DNA of 30,867 bases. It comes from an uncultured Bacilli bacterium. GTDB taxonomy: Bacteria > Bacillota_I > Bacilli_A > RF39 > UBA660. The notes beneath the pieces were generated by a model that did not search any database, was not told where the DNA came from, and saw nothing but the letters and a program-made list of their open reading frames with translations. The translations under genes were made by a program, and so were the position numbers. The stretch's first letter is position 1. Each line of letters starts with the position of its first letter. Positions 7,187 through 14,889 of the stretch are shown here, piece by piece. The stretch is taken from NCBI GenBank assembly GCA_947625715.1, contig CANQPR010000003.1, positions 1-30,867 of the forward strand, in the 5' to 3' direction.

Positions 7187-8560
7187 TTAAGTGGTTAAAC
7201 GATAAGGTGCACTTTCATATCCATAGTTAGCATTAGTATCTTCTTCTATTTTAACATTAGAATTTAAATACACGACAGGGCGAATAGCTAAAGCCTGAGC
7301 CACACCACATTCTAAAACCGTCCAATTTTTATTTATTTTAAACACTTGAGTAGCAAAAGTTGTATTTGGTGTTGATGTTATGGTCCATTGTTCATTATTT
7401 GAATCATATAACCAATTACTTTGGCCACAAGAAGTTTGGAAAAGACTACTTTCCCATTGATTCATACTTAATGATAAACAATCTTGTCTTTTTATTATAC
7501 CTCCACCACTAGTTGCATAGCCATAATCTGATGGATACATTAAACCAACATATCCTGGCCATAAAGTTGTTCTTTCTTTTTCATCTGAACAATAACTTGT
7601 GTTTTTTTTACATATTTTGCCAGTATTTTCACTTCTCTCTGCTTCATACATATATGGAGGTGTTATTAAGGTATTACTATATGCGAGATTAAATCCCTTT
7701 GAAATCGTTCCTAAATTCCATTTTACTTTACTTATCATTTTCCTTGCTGTGTCATCTAAACCAATACTTTGCCAGTTAGGACAAGCAACAGTGCGATTTT
7801 CACTGCTATTATAACATATCCCTCCGGCTTCTTTATTATAATAATTTTCGTTTAAAACTTTTGCCATAGCAGAAGTACTCCACTCATTTACTCCACCACC
7901 GTTATTTACTTTATACTCTGATGAATCCCAGCTAAAGCTTCCTATACTATTTCTTATTATTTTTAGGTGACTTCCTGTATTACCAAATTCATCTTCTACA
8001 TTATTCATGACACCGATGATTCGCCAAGTTTCATTATTAAACTTGACATAATTATTGGGGGCTCGACTGATAAATCGTAAATTATTATCTTTAGTATTAT
8101 CATATCTCATGTTAGTTTTATTACTTTCGGCTTTTTTTACAAGATAACATATAGCGCTTTGTTCATTCGAACTATTACACATTGATTCATATACTCTATC
8201 AAAATATAATTTACAAGTAGTTTTTGTTTCATGTAAATTTAATATTTTTGGTGCCCATGTATCTTCGTCCCATTCAACAATAGCCCCTTTATTGCATTCA
8301 CCTTTTACAAACGTTATATTATCTAAATTATCTTTCTCTGGCATTTGCGTCAATAATTCATCCCCTTTATAAAAGGCAAATATTACATCACCACTTCCTT
8401 CATAGATGAAATTGCCTTCCATAATTTTAAATGATTTTTGCACTTTAAAGTTAGCAAAAGTTATTCCTATTGCTACTCCACCTATTAAAAAAATGATAGC
8501 TACAAAAACAATTATTATTTTTTTACTTTTCTTTTTCTCTTTATATTGACTTAATTTCAT
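7187..8560 (-). CDS. Large exported, membrane-anchored surface protein with WRIIG-type domain
   Basis: 457 residues: basic start (MKLSQYKEKKKSKK), one membrane segment (about 15-37), a first extracellular domain (about 40-120), then a Trp/Tyr/Cys-rich domain beginning near ETWRIIGVMNN and ending with ALAIRPVVYLNSNVKI. From memory this style (WRIIG...LKIIR...YVGLMYPSDYGYA...RPVVYL) recurs as multi-copy exported proteins of uncultured gut Bacilli/Mollicutes relatives and resembles the DUF6273 type; the function is unknown. Several Cys residues could form disulfides. No LPXTG sorting motif is seen. Its promoter carries a run of ten G between -35 and -10, so its expression is probably phase variable. 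Confidence 0.8.
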   Translation of the reverse strand: MKLSQYKEKKKSKKIIIVFVAIIFLIGGVAIGITFANFKVQKSFKIMEGNFIYEGSGDVIFAFYKGDELLTQMPEKDNLDNITFVKGECNKGAIVEWDEDTWAPKILNLHETKTTCKLYFDRVYESMCNSSNEQSAICYLVKKAESNKTNMRYDNTKDNNLRFISRAPNNYVKFNNETWRIIGVMNNVEDEFGNTGSHLKIIRNSIGSFSWDSSEYKVNNGGGVNEWSTSAMAKVLNENYYNKEAGGICYNSSENRTVACPNWQSIGLDDTARKMISKVKWNLGTISKGFNLAYSNTLITPPYMYEAERSENTGKICKKNTSYCSDEKERTTLWPGYVGLMYPSDYGYATSGGGIIKRQDCLSLSMNQWESSLFQTSCGQSNWLYDSNNEQWTITSTPNTTFATQVFKINKNWTVLECGVAQALAIRPVVYLNSNVKIEEDTNANYGYESAPYRLTT

Positions 8561-8564
8561 AAAT

Positions 8565-8590
8565 AAAAGAAGACCTCCATATCTTCTTTT
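8565..8590 (-). promoter_or_regulatory. Leader hairpin holding the Shine-Dalgarno in its loop
   Basis: Minus strand AAAAGAAGA (8590-8582) pairs perfectly with TCTTCTTTT (8573-8565). The 8-nt loop contains GGAGG (8578-8574), the only ribosome site for the gene at 8560. The stem starts where transcription should begin. It could also act as a weak terminator for the LCP gene. Confidence 0.5.
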
Positions 8591-8621
8591 ATTATATTAT
8601 ATAATACCCCCCCCCCGTCAA
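8591..8621 (-). promoter_or_regulatory. Promoter with G10 tract in the spacer (likely phase-variable)
   Basis: TTGACG (8621-8616) overlaps the stop of the upstream gene. The ten-G run occupies 8616-8607 on the minus strand, followed by two overlapping TATAAT boxes (8601-8596 and 8596-8591). Spacers are 14 and 19 nt with the present tract length, so neither is the optimal 17. Loss of two G would give 17 for the second box; gain of three would give 17 for the first. Confidence 0.7.
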
Positions 8622-10078
8622 GGATTGATAATCGATTTTATTTTTTCTTTGGCAGTATCTACACTCTTTTCATCAGGTATCATAACATACCCTAATCCAT
8701 TAGGAAAAGTATAGGTATATTCTGAAGAATCACTTCCAGTTAAAACTTGGTTATCAAATGTCCAGCTTGGCATATCTTTGATTTGTTTTTGAATAAATTC
8801 TGTTATATCTGATAAATCCATATTTGTAACAAAATTGTCTTCTAAAGCTCCTATTATAGATGGATATTTAGTGATAATAGATGGATTTAAAGTTTTGTTT
8901 GCTACAGCTTTAATTACTTGTTGTTGATGTTTAGCTCTTGCAATATCTCCTTCTCTTAAATTATAGCGTTCTCTTGAATAAGCTAAAGCTTCTTTACCAT
9001 TTAAATGAATATTGCCTTTATCAAAATCATAATAAATAAAATCACCATTTTCTTCTTGATAATTAGCCGAAAAAGCAAAAGGATTATCAAGGTCAATACC
9101 ATCAATAGCATCAATTATTTTAATTAATGATGTGAAATTTACTTTGACATAATAATTTATTTTGGTATCTAATAAATCTTCTATAGTTGTAATACTTAAA
9201 TCAACACCATGTAAACCAGCATGAGTAAGTTTGTCTTTTAAATCATCTATTCCATGTAGTTTTACATAGTAGTCTCTTGGAATCGAAGTTAATAATACTT
9301 GATGGGTATTAGGATTTATACTAGCTATGATATTAACATCACTTCTTGATACACTACTAATACTTTTATAAGTATCAATACCGGTTATATATATATTAAA
9401 TGGTTCTTTGGTAAGTTCGACATCTTTTTTTATATCTTCATATATAGTATCAATTTTTAAAGTATCTATTACTTTACTTTCATCTTTAAAATCACTTTCC
9501 ATTTCCATATAAAGATTTTTTTCTTCTTGTTCTATTAATATTGCATCAACTTTTTTATTTAACAATTGCGTTATTAATTCGTGAGTATTTGCTGATTCTT
9601 TTTGATAATAGTTAATTTTCTCATTTAAAGTATTTTTTACTTTTTCTAGAGAATCTCTTTTAACATAAGCAATCGTTTTTTGATTTAAATCTTCTAATTT
9701 AAAAAAACTACTATTTTTTAAAGTTATGACATTATAATTTTCTGTTTTAATGTTTAAAAAAGATAAGTGATGGAGAAAATCTAAAGTTACATTTTGATAA
9801 TTAATGCCAATGAACATAATAAGGGAAAAACTAAATACCATTACGGTTCCTAACATTCTTGCATGTGGTTTTTTTCTTGATAAAAATAAATAAAATAAAA
9901 AATTAATGATTAAAAAAACAAAAGATATGATTATTAAATATGGCCATGGTAATAATTTAAGAATAATTAATTTATAAACAAAAATAATAGAAAGAATGAT
10001 ACTTAAAAAGGAAAAGCTTTTAAATATAACACTTTTCTTGAGTTTTAATTTGGTTTTTTTATTAGCTTGTTTTCCCAT
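8618..10078 (-). CDS. LytR-CpsA-Psr (LCP) family cell-wall glycopolymer ligase
   Basis: Enzyme that transfers glycopolymers from lipid carriers to peptidoglycan outside the membrane. Three N-terminal membrane segments lie within residues 15-105, then an accessory domain (about 110-230, with ITLKNSSFFKLEDLN...) and the LCP domain from about 235. LCP signatures include SRSDVNIIASINPNTHQV, SIPRDYYVKL, LTHAGLHGVDLSITTIEDLL, IDGIDLDNP, ALAYSRERYNLREGDIARAKHQQQVI. The Asp and Arg residues that bind the pyrophosphate lipid are present. The ATG at 10078 is used because AGGTGAG precedes it by 4 nt; a GTG at 10087 would add three residues. The phase-variable promoter of the next gene overlaps its stop codon. 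Confidence 0.92.
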   Translation of the reverse strand: MGKQANKKTKLKLKKSVIFKSFSFLSIILSIIFVYKLIILKLLPWPYLIIISFVFLIINFLFYLFLSRKKPHARMLGTVMVFSFSLIMFIGINYQNVTLDFLHHLSFLNIKTENYNVITLKNSSFFKLEDLNQKTIAYVKRDSLEKVKNTLNEKINYYQKESANTHELITQLLNKKVDAILIEQEEKNLYMEMESDFKDESKVIDTLKIDTIYEDIKKDVELTKEPFNIYITGIDTYKSISSVSRSDVNIIASINPNTHQVLLTSIPRDYYVKLHGIDDLKDKLTHAGLHGVDLSITTIEDLLDTKINYYVKVNFTSLIKIIDAIDGIDLDNPFAFSANYQEENGDFIYYDFDKGNIHLNGKEALAYSRERYNLREGDIARAKHQQQVIKAVANKTLNPSIITKYPSIIGALEDNFVTNMDLSDITEFIQKQIKDMPSWTFDNQVLTGSDSSEYTYTFPNGLGYVMIPDEKSVDTAKEKIKSIINP

Positions 10079-10106
10079 AGAACTCACCTATTTTTCATTA
10101 TAAAGA

Positions 10107-10138
10107 AAAAAAGAAAAAAGAACTACCTTTTTCTTTTA
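10107..10138 (-). terminator. Probable terminator after the dac gene
   Basis: Minus strand AAAAGAAAAA pairs with TTTTTCTTTT across a short GGTAGTT-type loop, followed by more T. It is weak in GC, so its strength is uncertain. Confidence 0.5.
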
Positions 10139-10152
10139 ATTTGACATTTATT

Positions 10153-10950
10153 TTAAAGGCAATTTTTACCGGCGGTTAAATGTTTTAAGTTTTTCTTGAA
10201 AAAGTCTAGGAAATTAGCTTTTTCAATGTCTTCTTTAACGGTTATTTGTACTTCATTGACAACTTTACTATCTAAAATAACATTTGCACTTCCAACTATA
10301 TCACCTTTTTTTAAGGGGGCAGTTAGTTTATCTACTTTTACTTCAAAAGAATAGTTGGGAATTTCTTCTCCTTTTTTGATTAATTTAACATAGTCATCTT
10401 TTAAAACAAGGTCTACTGATTCTTTTTTTCCATACTCAACTCTTTTGGTTCCCAGTGATAAATCTTTTTCTAAAATAGTATGTGTTTCATAGGTATTAAA
10501 TCCATAATTTAACAAATTGGTGGTATCACTACTTCTTTCATTTGATGTATCAACGCCCATTACAACTGTTATTAAACGAAGATTATTTTTTTTAGCAGTA
10601 GCTGTTAAACAGTAACCAGCAGTTTGAGTAAAACCTGTTTTTAAGCCATCAACACCATCATAAAAGCGAACTAATTTGTTGGTATTAACAAGCCAAATAC
10701 TAGACCCATCATTCTTTTTTAAATAATCTTCATAGATACTGGTATATTTTAAAATTTCTTCATGTTTTAATAATTCTTTGGCAATGATAGCCATGTCATA
10801 AGCTGAGGAATAGTGATCATTAGCATCAAGGCCATGTGGATTGACAAAATGGGTATTTTGCAAATTTAATTGTTTAGCTTTTTCATTCATTTTAGTAACA
10901 AATTGTTCAGTACTACCCGATATTTTTTCTGCCATGGCTACTACGGCATC
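10153..10950 (-). pseudogene. dacF: D-Ala-D-Ala carboxypeptidase, 3' part (gene split by inserted element)
   Basis: C-terminal 264 residues of a penicillin-binding protein 5-type carboxypeptidase (peptidase S11), beginning AVVAMAEKISGS. It contains the third catalytic motif KTG in DGLKTGFTQTAGYCLT (residues 224-226 of the rebuilt protein) and the C-terminal PBP5_C-like domain. The first two motifs lie 7.6 kb away at 18556-18917. An ATG inside the element (10983) could start a fusion of this part, but it would lack the nucleophile Ser and a signal peptide, so no activity is expected. Joining 18917-18556 to 10948-10153 gives 1158 nt, exactly 386 codons with stop and no frame error. The choice of dacF over dacA is a guess. 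Confidence 0.9.
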
Positions 10951-12601
10951 TGTCGTTGTTAGTAAAAAGCAGTAAAAAATCATTTAAATATAAGTCACAA
11001 TCATTGTGACTAGGTATACTAAGTTGTATATGTAGCATAACTTTATAAATACTATCTTTATCTGTAATTTTTTCAACATATATTGTATTTATTATACTTC
11101 CAAATATTCTAAATATTGCTTCGTCCTCTTCTAAAATTGCACTTTTTATTTTTTTATAAAAACTGTCTATATTATCTTTATAATTATCATTTTTTATAAT
11201 CGATAAATAATCATTTTTTTTCTTTTTTAAAATATTTAAATCAGAATTATATTTATTTTTTTGAATATTATATTCTTCTAAATTTATTTCTTTTCTAGCT
11301 CTCATATTAATTAGTTCTGTTTTAGCATTTTTTATATTTTCTATTTTTTTATCGATATCATTCAATTTTTGAAAATAATCTTTATTAGCTTTTGTATTAA
11401 TTATTAAATTATATATTTCTTTTATAAAATCATTTTCTTTGTTAAAGATACTATTTTCCATCGTTTTAAAAATATCTAATAATTTTTCGTAATGAATTAT
11501 TGGCGTGTTGCAACCATTTATTTTATCACGCCCATGTTTTCTGTAATTAGAACAACCCCAATACTTACTTTCTATTCCTGTTTTTTTGTTTTTATAACTA
11601 CCTTTTATAAAAGTTGCTCCATCATGATAACATTTAATCTTTCCTGATAATGCATATCTCATATTAGTTCTAGTATGTGTTTGGTGTTTAAGAGAATTCA
11701 TATTTAATATCTTATTACATTTTTCCCATAGTTTTTCTGAAACGATTGGTGGACAACTTTCGTTATCTTTATAAACGATCCATTCTTCAGGTTTAAATCT
11801 AATTCTTTTTTTAGAATGGTAATCGGCTGTCGTTTCTTTATGAGCACAAAAATAACCTTTATATTTTGGATTTCTAATAATTCTTCCAATTACACTTCCC
11901 GCTAGTGGCATACCAGTTTTGCTTTTTATATTATATTTATCAAATAAATAACGTCCAAGTTTTGAAGTTCCCATTTGGGCTTTGCTATATTCATCAAATA
12001 TAAGTTTTATTAATATTGCTTCTTCATTTACTATTTCTAATTTGCCTTTATTCTTTTTATAACCATAGAAATTATCATTACCAGGAACTACTCCTTTTTC
12101 AATACTTCTTTTATATCCAAATCTAATTCTTTCCGATAATTTTCTTACTTCATCTTGCGCAATTGATGACATAATAGTTAAACGAAGTTCTGAATCAGAG
12201 TCAAAAGTGTTTATATTATCATTTAAAAAAAAGACCCCTACATTATTTTGTAATAATTCTTGTGTGTATTTTATACTATCAACGGTATTTCTTGAAAATC
12301 TTGATATTTCTTTGGTTAAAATTAAATCAAAATTTCCATCTCTTGCATCATTAATCATTTTTAGAAAATTATCACGATTATTTACACTTGTACCAGATAT
12401 GCCCTCATCTACGTAACCACAGACAAATGTCCAATTATCTTGCTCTTTTATATAATTTTCAAAATACATAATTTGATTTTCCAATGAATTTAATTGTTCT
12501 TCATGATCTGTTGATACACGGGCATAAAATGTAACGCGAAGAGGTAAATCAATAAGTTTTTTGCCTTGCGCTAAATTGTTTCTAATTTGATATAAAGTCA
12601 T
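10913..12601 (-). CDS. Large serine recombinase of the inserted element
   Basis: 562-residue site-specific recombinase that should both integrate and help excise the element. The catalytic resolvase domain (about 20-165) has FYARVSTD with Ser30, then GYVDEGISGTS, RDNFLKMINDA, ILTKEISRFSRN and the ERIRFGYKRSIEKG helix. The recombinase domain follows (about 190-300, NPKYKGYFCAH), a partial zinc-ribbon region (about 335-370, IKCYHDGATF...YWGCSNYRKHG...GCNTP) and a long coiled coil (about 395-470). The size and layout match TnpX/TndX-type proteins. The last 12 codons lie outside the element in dac DNA, so its C-terminus changes on integration. The GGAGG site is 11 nt before the ATG. Confidence 0.95.
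   Translation of the reverse strand: MTLYQIRNNLAQGKKLIDLPLRVTFYARVSTDHEEQLNSLENQIMYFENYIKEQDNWTFVCGYVDEGISGTSVNNRDNFLKMINDARDGNFDLILTKEISRFSRNTVDSIKYTQELLQNNVGVFFLNDNINTFDSDSELRLTIMSSIAQDEVRKLSERIRFGYKRSIEKGVVPGNDNFYGYKKNKGKLEIVNEEAILIKLIFDEYSKAQMGTSKLGRYLFDKYNIKSKTGMPLAGSVIGRIIRNPKYKGYFCAHKETTADYHSKKRIRFKPEEWIVYKDNESCPPIVSEKLWEKCNKILNMNSLKHQTHTRTNMRYALSGKIKCYHDGATFIKGSYKNKKTGIESKYWGCSNYRKHGRDKINGCNTPIIHYEKLLDIFKTMENSIFNKENDFIKEIYNLIINTKANKDYFQKLNDIDKKIENIKNAKTELINMRARKEINLEEYNIQKNKYNSDLNILKKKKNDYLSIIKNDNYKDNIDSFYKKIKSAILEEDEAIFRIFGSIINTIYVEKITDKDSIYKVMLHIQLSIPSHNDCDLYLNDFLLLFTNNDRCRSSHGRKNIG
10949..10950. other. Crossover dinucleotide at the right end (attR)
   Basis: GA on the minus strand, between the 22-bp element arm (10951-10972) and dac sequence TGCCGTAGTAGCC. 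GA is also the crossover dinucleotide reported for TnpX/TndX elements. The shared identity between both junctions is four bases (GATG), so the exact cut could shift by two. Confidence 0.75.
10951..10972 (+). repeat. Terminal inverted repeat of the element, right end
   Basis: 22-bp arm starting TGTCGTTGTTAG and ending AAAAAGCAG. It matches the reverse complement of the arm at 18534-18555 in 18 of 22 positions. Together with the GA core the two arms form the palindrome-like attP expected for a large serine recombinase. Confidence 0.8.
10993..11011. repeat. Perfect 8-bp inverted repeat near the right end of the element
   Basis: AGTCACAA-TCA-TTGTGACT, inside the last coding part of the recombinase and 20 bp inside the terminal arm. 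It may be a binding site for the recombinase or a helper protein, or a short mRNA hairpin. Confidence 0.6.
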
Positions 12602-12619
12602 TATTTTTTATGCCTCCTT

Positions 12620-12817
12620 TTAAATAGGAACTTTAATTATTATATTTTTTTTATCTTGATTATTTTTTTGTAATTCTTTTAATTTACTAATATCTTCATC
12701 TAACTTTTTGATAATATTAGTTGTATTTGAAAATGTAATTAAGTCAACTCTTTCAAGTTCATTTATCAATGCTTTTTGAATCATTTTTTTTATAATGAGT
12801 GCTTTATTATTATCCAA
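12620..12817 (-). CDS. Small coiled protein upstream of the recombinase
   Basis: 65 residues, start TTG at 12815-12817 because a strong GGGAGGAG site sits 5 nt upstream; an in-frame ATG at 12832 lies before that site and is less likely. The sequence (MDNNKALIIKKMIQKALINELERV...) looks helical, with a charged second half that could form a coiled coil. It ends 18 bp before the recombinase and is probably co-transcribed with it. Small genes in this place in serine-recombinase elements can be directionality or control factors, but nothing in the sequence shows that here. Confidence 0.65.
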   Translation of the reverse strand: MDNNKALIIKKMIQKALINELERVDLITFSNTTNIIKKLDEDISKLKELQKNNQDKKNIIIKVPI

Positions 12818-12853
12818 GTTTTCTCCTCCCATTTATATTTATTAGAAGAAATG

Positions 12854-12905
12854 AAAAAAAAGAACTTTTATGGATTATTTTTTGTTATCCTCATAAGTTC
12901 TTTTT
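12854..12905 (-). terminator. Terminator of the cargo operon
   Basis: Minus strand AAAAAGAACTTATG...CATAAAAGTTCTTTTTTTT: a long stem with a small bulge followed by eight T. It separates the cargo operon from the small gene and recombinase. Confidence 0.8.
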
Positions 12906-12933
12906 AATCACACTTGTGTTTTTAAATTATTAA

Positions 12934-14889
12934 TTATAAATCACCTTTATAAAAATATATTTTCATTGCATTTAAAGAATATTTTGGCTTTGATACATCT
13001 ATATTCATAATTTTTCCAAAATAATAAATAATAAATTGAGATGCAATTAACAAATCAAATTCAGCTAAAATCCCATCATAATTACTTTCTATAACAATAT
13101 TATTATTACCTAAATATTTTAATAATTCTTTCTCATACTTTGTTGTTGATTTTTGTTTAAAATATAGTGAACAATTATTATTTAAATTTTCATAATTAAT
13201 AAATCTTCCATGTGAAAAATTTTTTTTCTCGTGCACTATACAATTAAATATACCGGATTCAGTAATTTTACTTTCCAAATCATAACATGCACTGTTAGTA
13301 TAATCACCGCAAAACAAATTTAATATTTTGTCTTCTTTCATCTTTAATATTATATCTTTATTTATTAAATTTCCTATTTTTTCTTGCCAATTTTTAATTG
13401 AATCTTTAATGAAATTTTCAATATTAATATTGGCATTATTTTTAGTAAGATAATGTTTTAAAAATATTGCTGATGGAGCAACTGCCCCTTCAAATGCTAA
13501 AAAACCTCGTTCTTTACTTTTATTAGATGAAGTTCTATAACTTATAATATTTTTCTTTAAAATTCCCGTTTTTAAAACAATATTTTGTAATTCACCTTTA
13601 GTAACTATATATAAATTTTTTTTATTTAAATCTTTAACGCTGGTGATGATATCATCTGTTGTACCAGAATATGAAAATAATATTATTTTATCTATATTGT
13701 TATTATTTCTATATAGTACATCTCTTGGATACATTGCATATGTATTACATCCGTAGATTAAATTTATGACTTTAGAAGCGAAATATGCTCCAACATATGA
13801 ACCACCAGTTCCAATAAATAAACAATTATTATTTTCATTAAAATTTATATCATTTATTTTATTACTTGCCTTTGAATGAATAGCATTAATGATTCTTGTT
13901 TCAAGGTTATTTATATTTATGTTACAACGTTTAATTTTTCGCCTTTCATTGTATGTAAAATTATCACAGATACATTCTTCATTAACTTGTTTAACCTTAA
14001 ATAATGGATTAATATGTCCTCTTGCTCCCATTTCAGCTACAACTTTGGCTGTAAGTTTGTTTGAATTTTCATACCATTGTTCAAATAAATTATCATTGTA
14101 TACAAAATTATTTTTTATACAATCCTTTATTATACTAGAAATAAATGCATCACCAGCACCTGTTGAGTCTACAATATTACCTTTCTTTTTTAATTTAAAA
14201 TTGTACTCTATTGCATTACTAATGAAAGTTGCACCATTCTCACCACGTGTAATAGTCATAAAATTAGGGTTTAATATATTATATAAATCTATATCATTAT
14301 TTAAGTTCAATCTTTTTATTAAATATTTTGATACCCGTTCATTAAAATTAATAATTTCAAATTTGTTATTTAATTTTTCTATTATTTCTTTATTAGATAG
14401 ATTTTCTAATTCAAAGTATTGACCTAAATCAATAATTTTTTTATTACTAACTGTATCAATTAATATTTGATTTTTATTATTTAAATTATCAAATATTAAA
14501 ATATCTTCATCATTAATATTTTTTATAATAACATCAGTATTAATCAAACTATTTTCATACCATTTTTTATTATTACAAAAAGGACATCTCTTTTTGGAAT
14601 TAAATACTAGTTTATCATCATTGTCAAAATATGATACATGAAAACATCTAGTTCTAATATTATCTAAAACGGTAATATTTTTTACATCAATTTCTAATTT
14701 TTCGAGGCTTTTAATTGCAATTTTACCTTGCACATCATTTCCACATACACCAAACACTGCAGTTTTAATACCCATTTTTGCCAAATTAGCAATAATATTA
14801 TGGGAAGTCATTCCACCATTTACTCCTAAAAATTTTTCATTTTTATAATAATAATCTATAACAAGATCTCCTATACTAACTACTCTCAT
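12934..14889 (-). CDS. PfkB-family kinase fused to a double-SIS sugar isomerase domain
   Basis: 651 residues. Residues 1-300 are a ribokinase/PfkB fold: start VVSIGDLVIDYY, GVNGGMTSHNIIANLAKMG substrate loop, and the catalytic DSTGAGDAF (241-249, base Asp247). A CPFC pair (Cys102, Cys105) within it may bind zinc, unusual for PfkB. Residues about 325-640 hold two SIS subdomains: LFIGTGGSYVGAYFASK (357-373) with SYSGTTDD (406-413), then a second with LNLFCGDYTN and HEKKNFSHGRF like the ExxHGP of GlmS/AgaS enzymes. Such a protein could phosphorylate a sugar or nucleoside and isomerise a sugar phosphate; substrates are unknown. It overlaps the upstream gene by 4 bp (ATGA), so the two are made together. 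Last gene of the cargo operon. Confidence 0.85.
   Translation of the reverse strand: MRVVSIGDLVIDYYYKNEKFLGVNGGMTSHNIIANLAKMGIKTAVFGVCGNDVQGKIAIKSLEKLEIDVKNITVLDNIRTRCFHVSYFDNDDKLVFNSKKRCPFCNNKKWYENSLINTDVIIKNINDEDILIFDNLNNKNQILIDTVSNKKIIDLGQYFELENLSNKEIIEKLNNKFEIINFNERVSKYLIKRLNLNNDIDLYNILNPNFMTITRGENGATFISNAIEYNFKLKKKGNIVDSTGAGDAFISSIIKDCIKNNFVYNDNLFEQWYENSNKLTAKVVAEMGARGHINPLFKVKQVNEECICDNFTYNERRKIKRCNININNLETRIINAIHSKASNKINDINFNENNNCLFIGTGGSYVGAYFASKVINLIYGCNTYAMYPRDVLYRNNNNIDKIILFSYSGTTDDIITSVKDLNKKNLYIVTKGELQNIVLKTGILKKNIISYRTSSNKSKERGFLAFEGAVAPSAIFLKHYLTKNNANINIENFIKDSIKNWQEKIGNLINKDIILKMKEDKILNLFCGDYTNSACYDLESKITESGIFNCIVHEKKNFSHGRFINYENLNNNCSLYFKQKSTTKYEKELLKYLGNNNIVIESNYDGILAEFDLLIASQFIIYYFGKIMNIDVSKPKYSLNAMKIYFYKGDL

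Noticed and set aside
8607..8616. C10 run as a sequencing or assembly error
   Set aside because: Errors in length are possible, but the run lies outside coding sequence exactly in the spacer between a good -35 and two -10 boxes, so I kept it as a probable biological switch. The exact count is uncertain.
10153..10983. The 276-codon frame as an intact, separate carboxypeptidase
   Set aside because: Its first residues come from the mobile element and it lacks signal peptide, SxxK and SxN; it is the 3' part of the split dac gene.
12909..12920. ACACAAGTGT palindrome between the cargo terminator and the PfkB-SIS stop
   Set aside because: Short, next to the terminator and with no promoter near it; too little to call an operator.
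13889..14422. 177-codon open frame on the plus strand
   Set aside because: It lies opposite the PfkB-SIS gene, has no ribosome site or domain, and mirrors the low-complexity AT-rich codons of that gene. Other plus-strand frames opposite minus genes (for example 355-651 and 16051-16458) were left out for the same reason.
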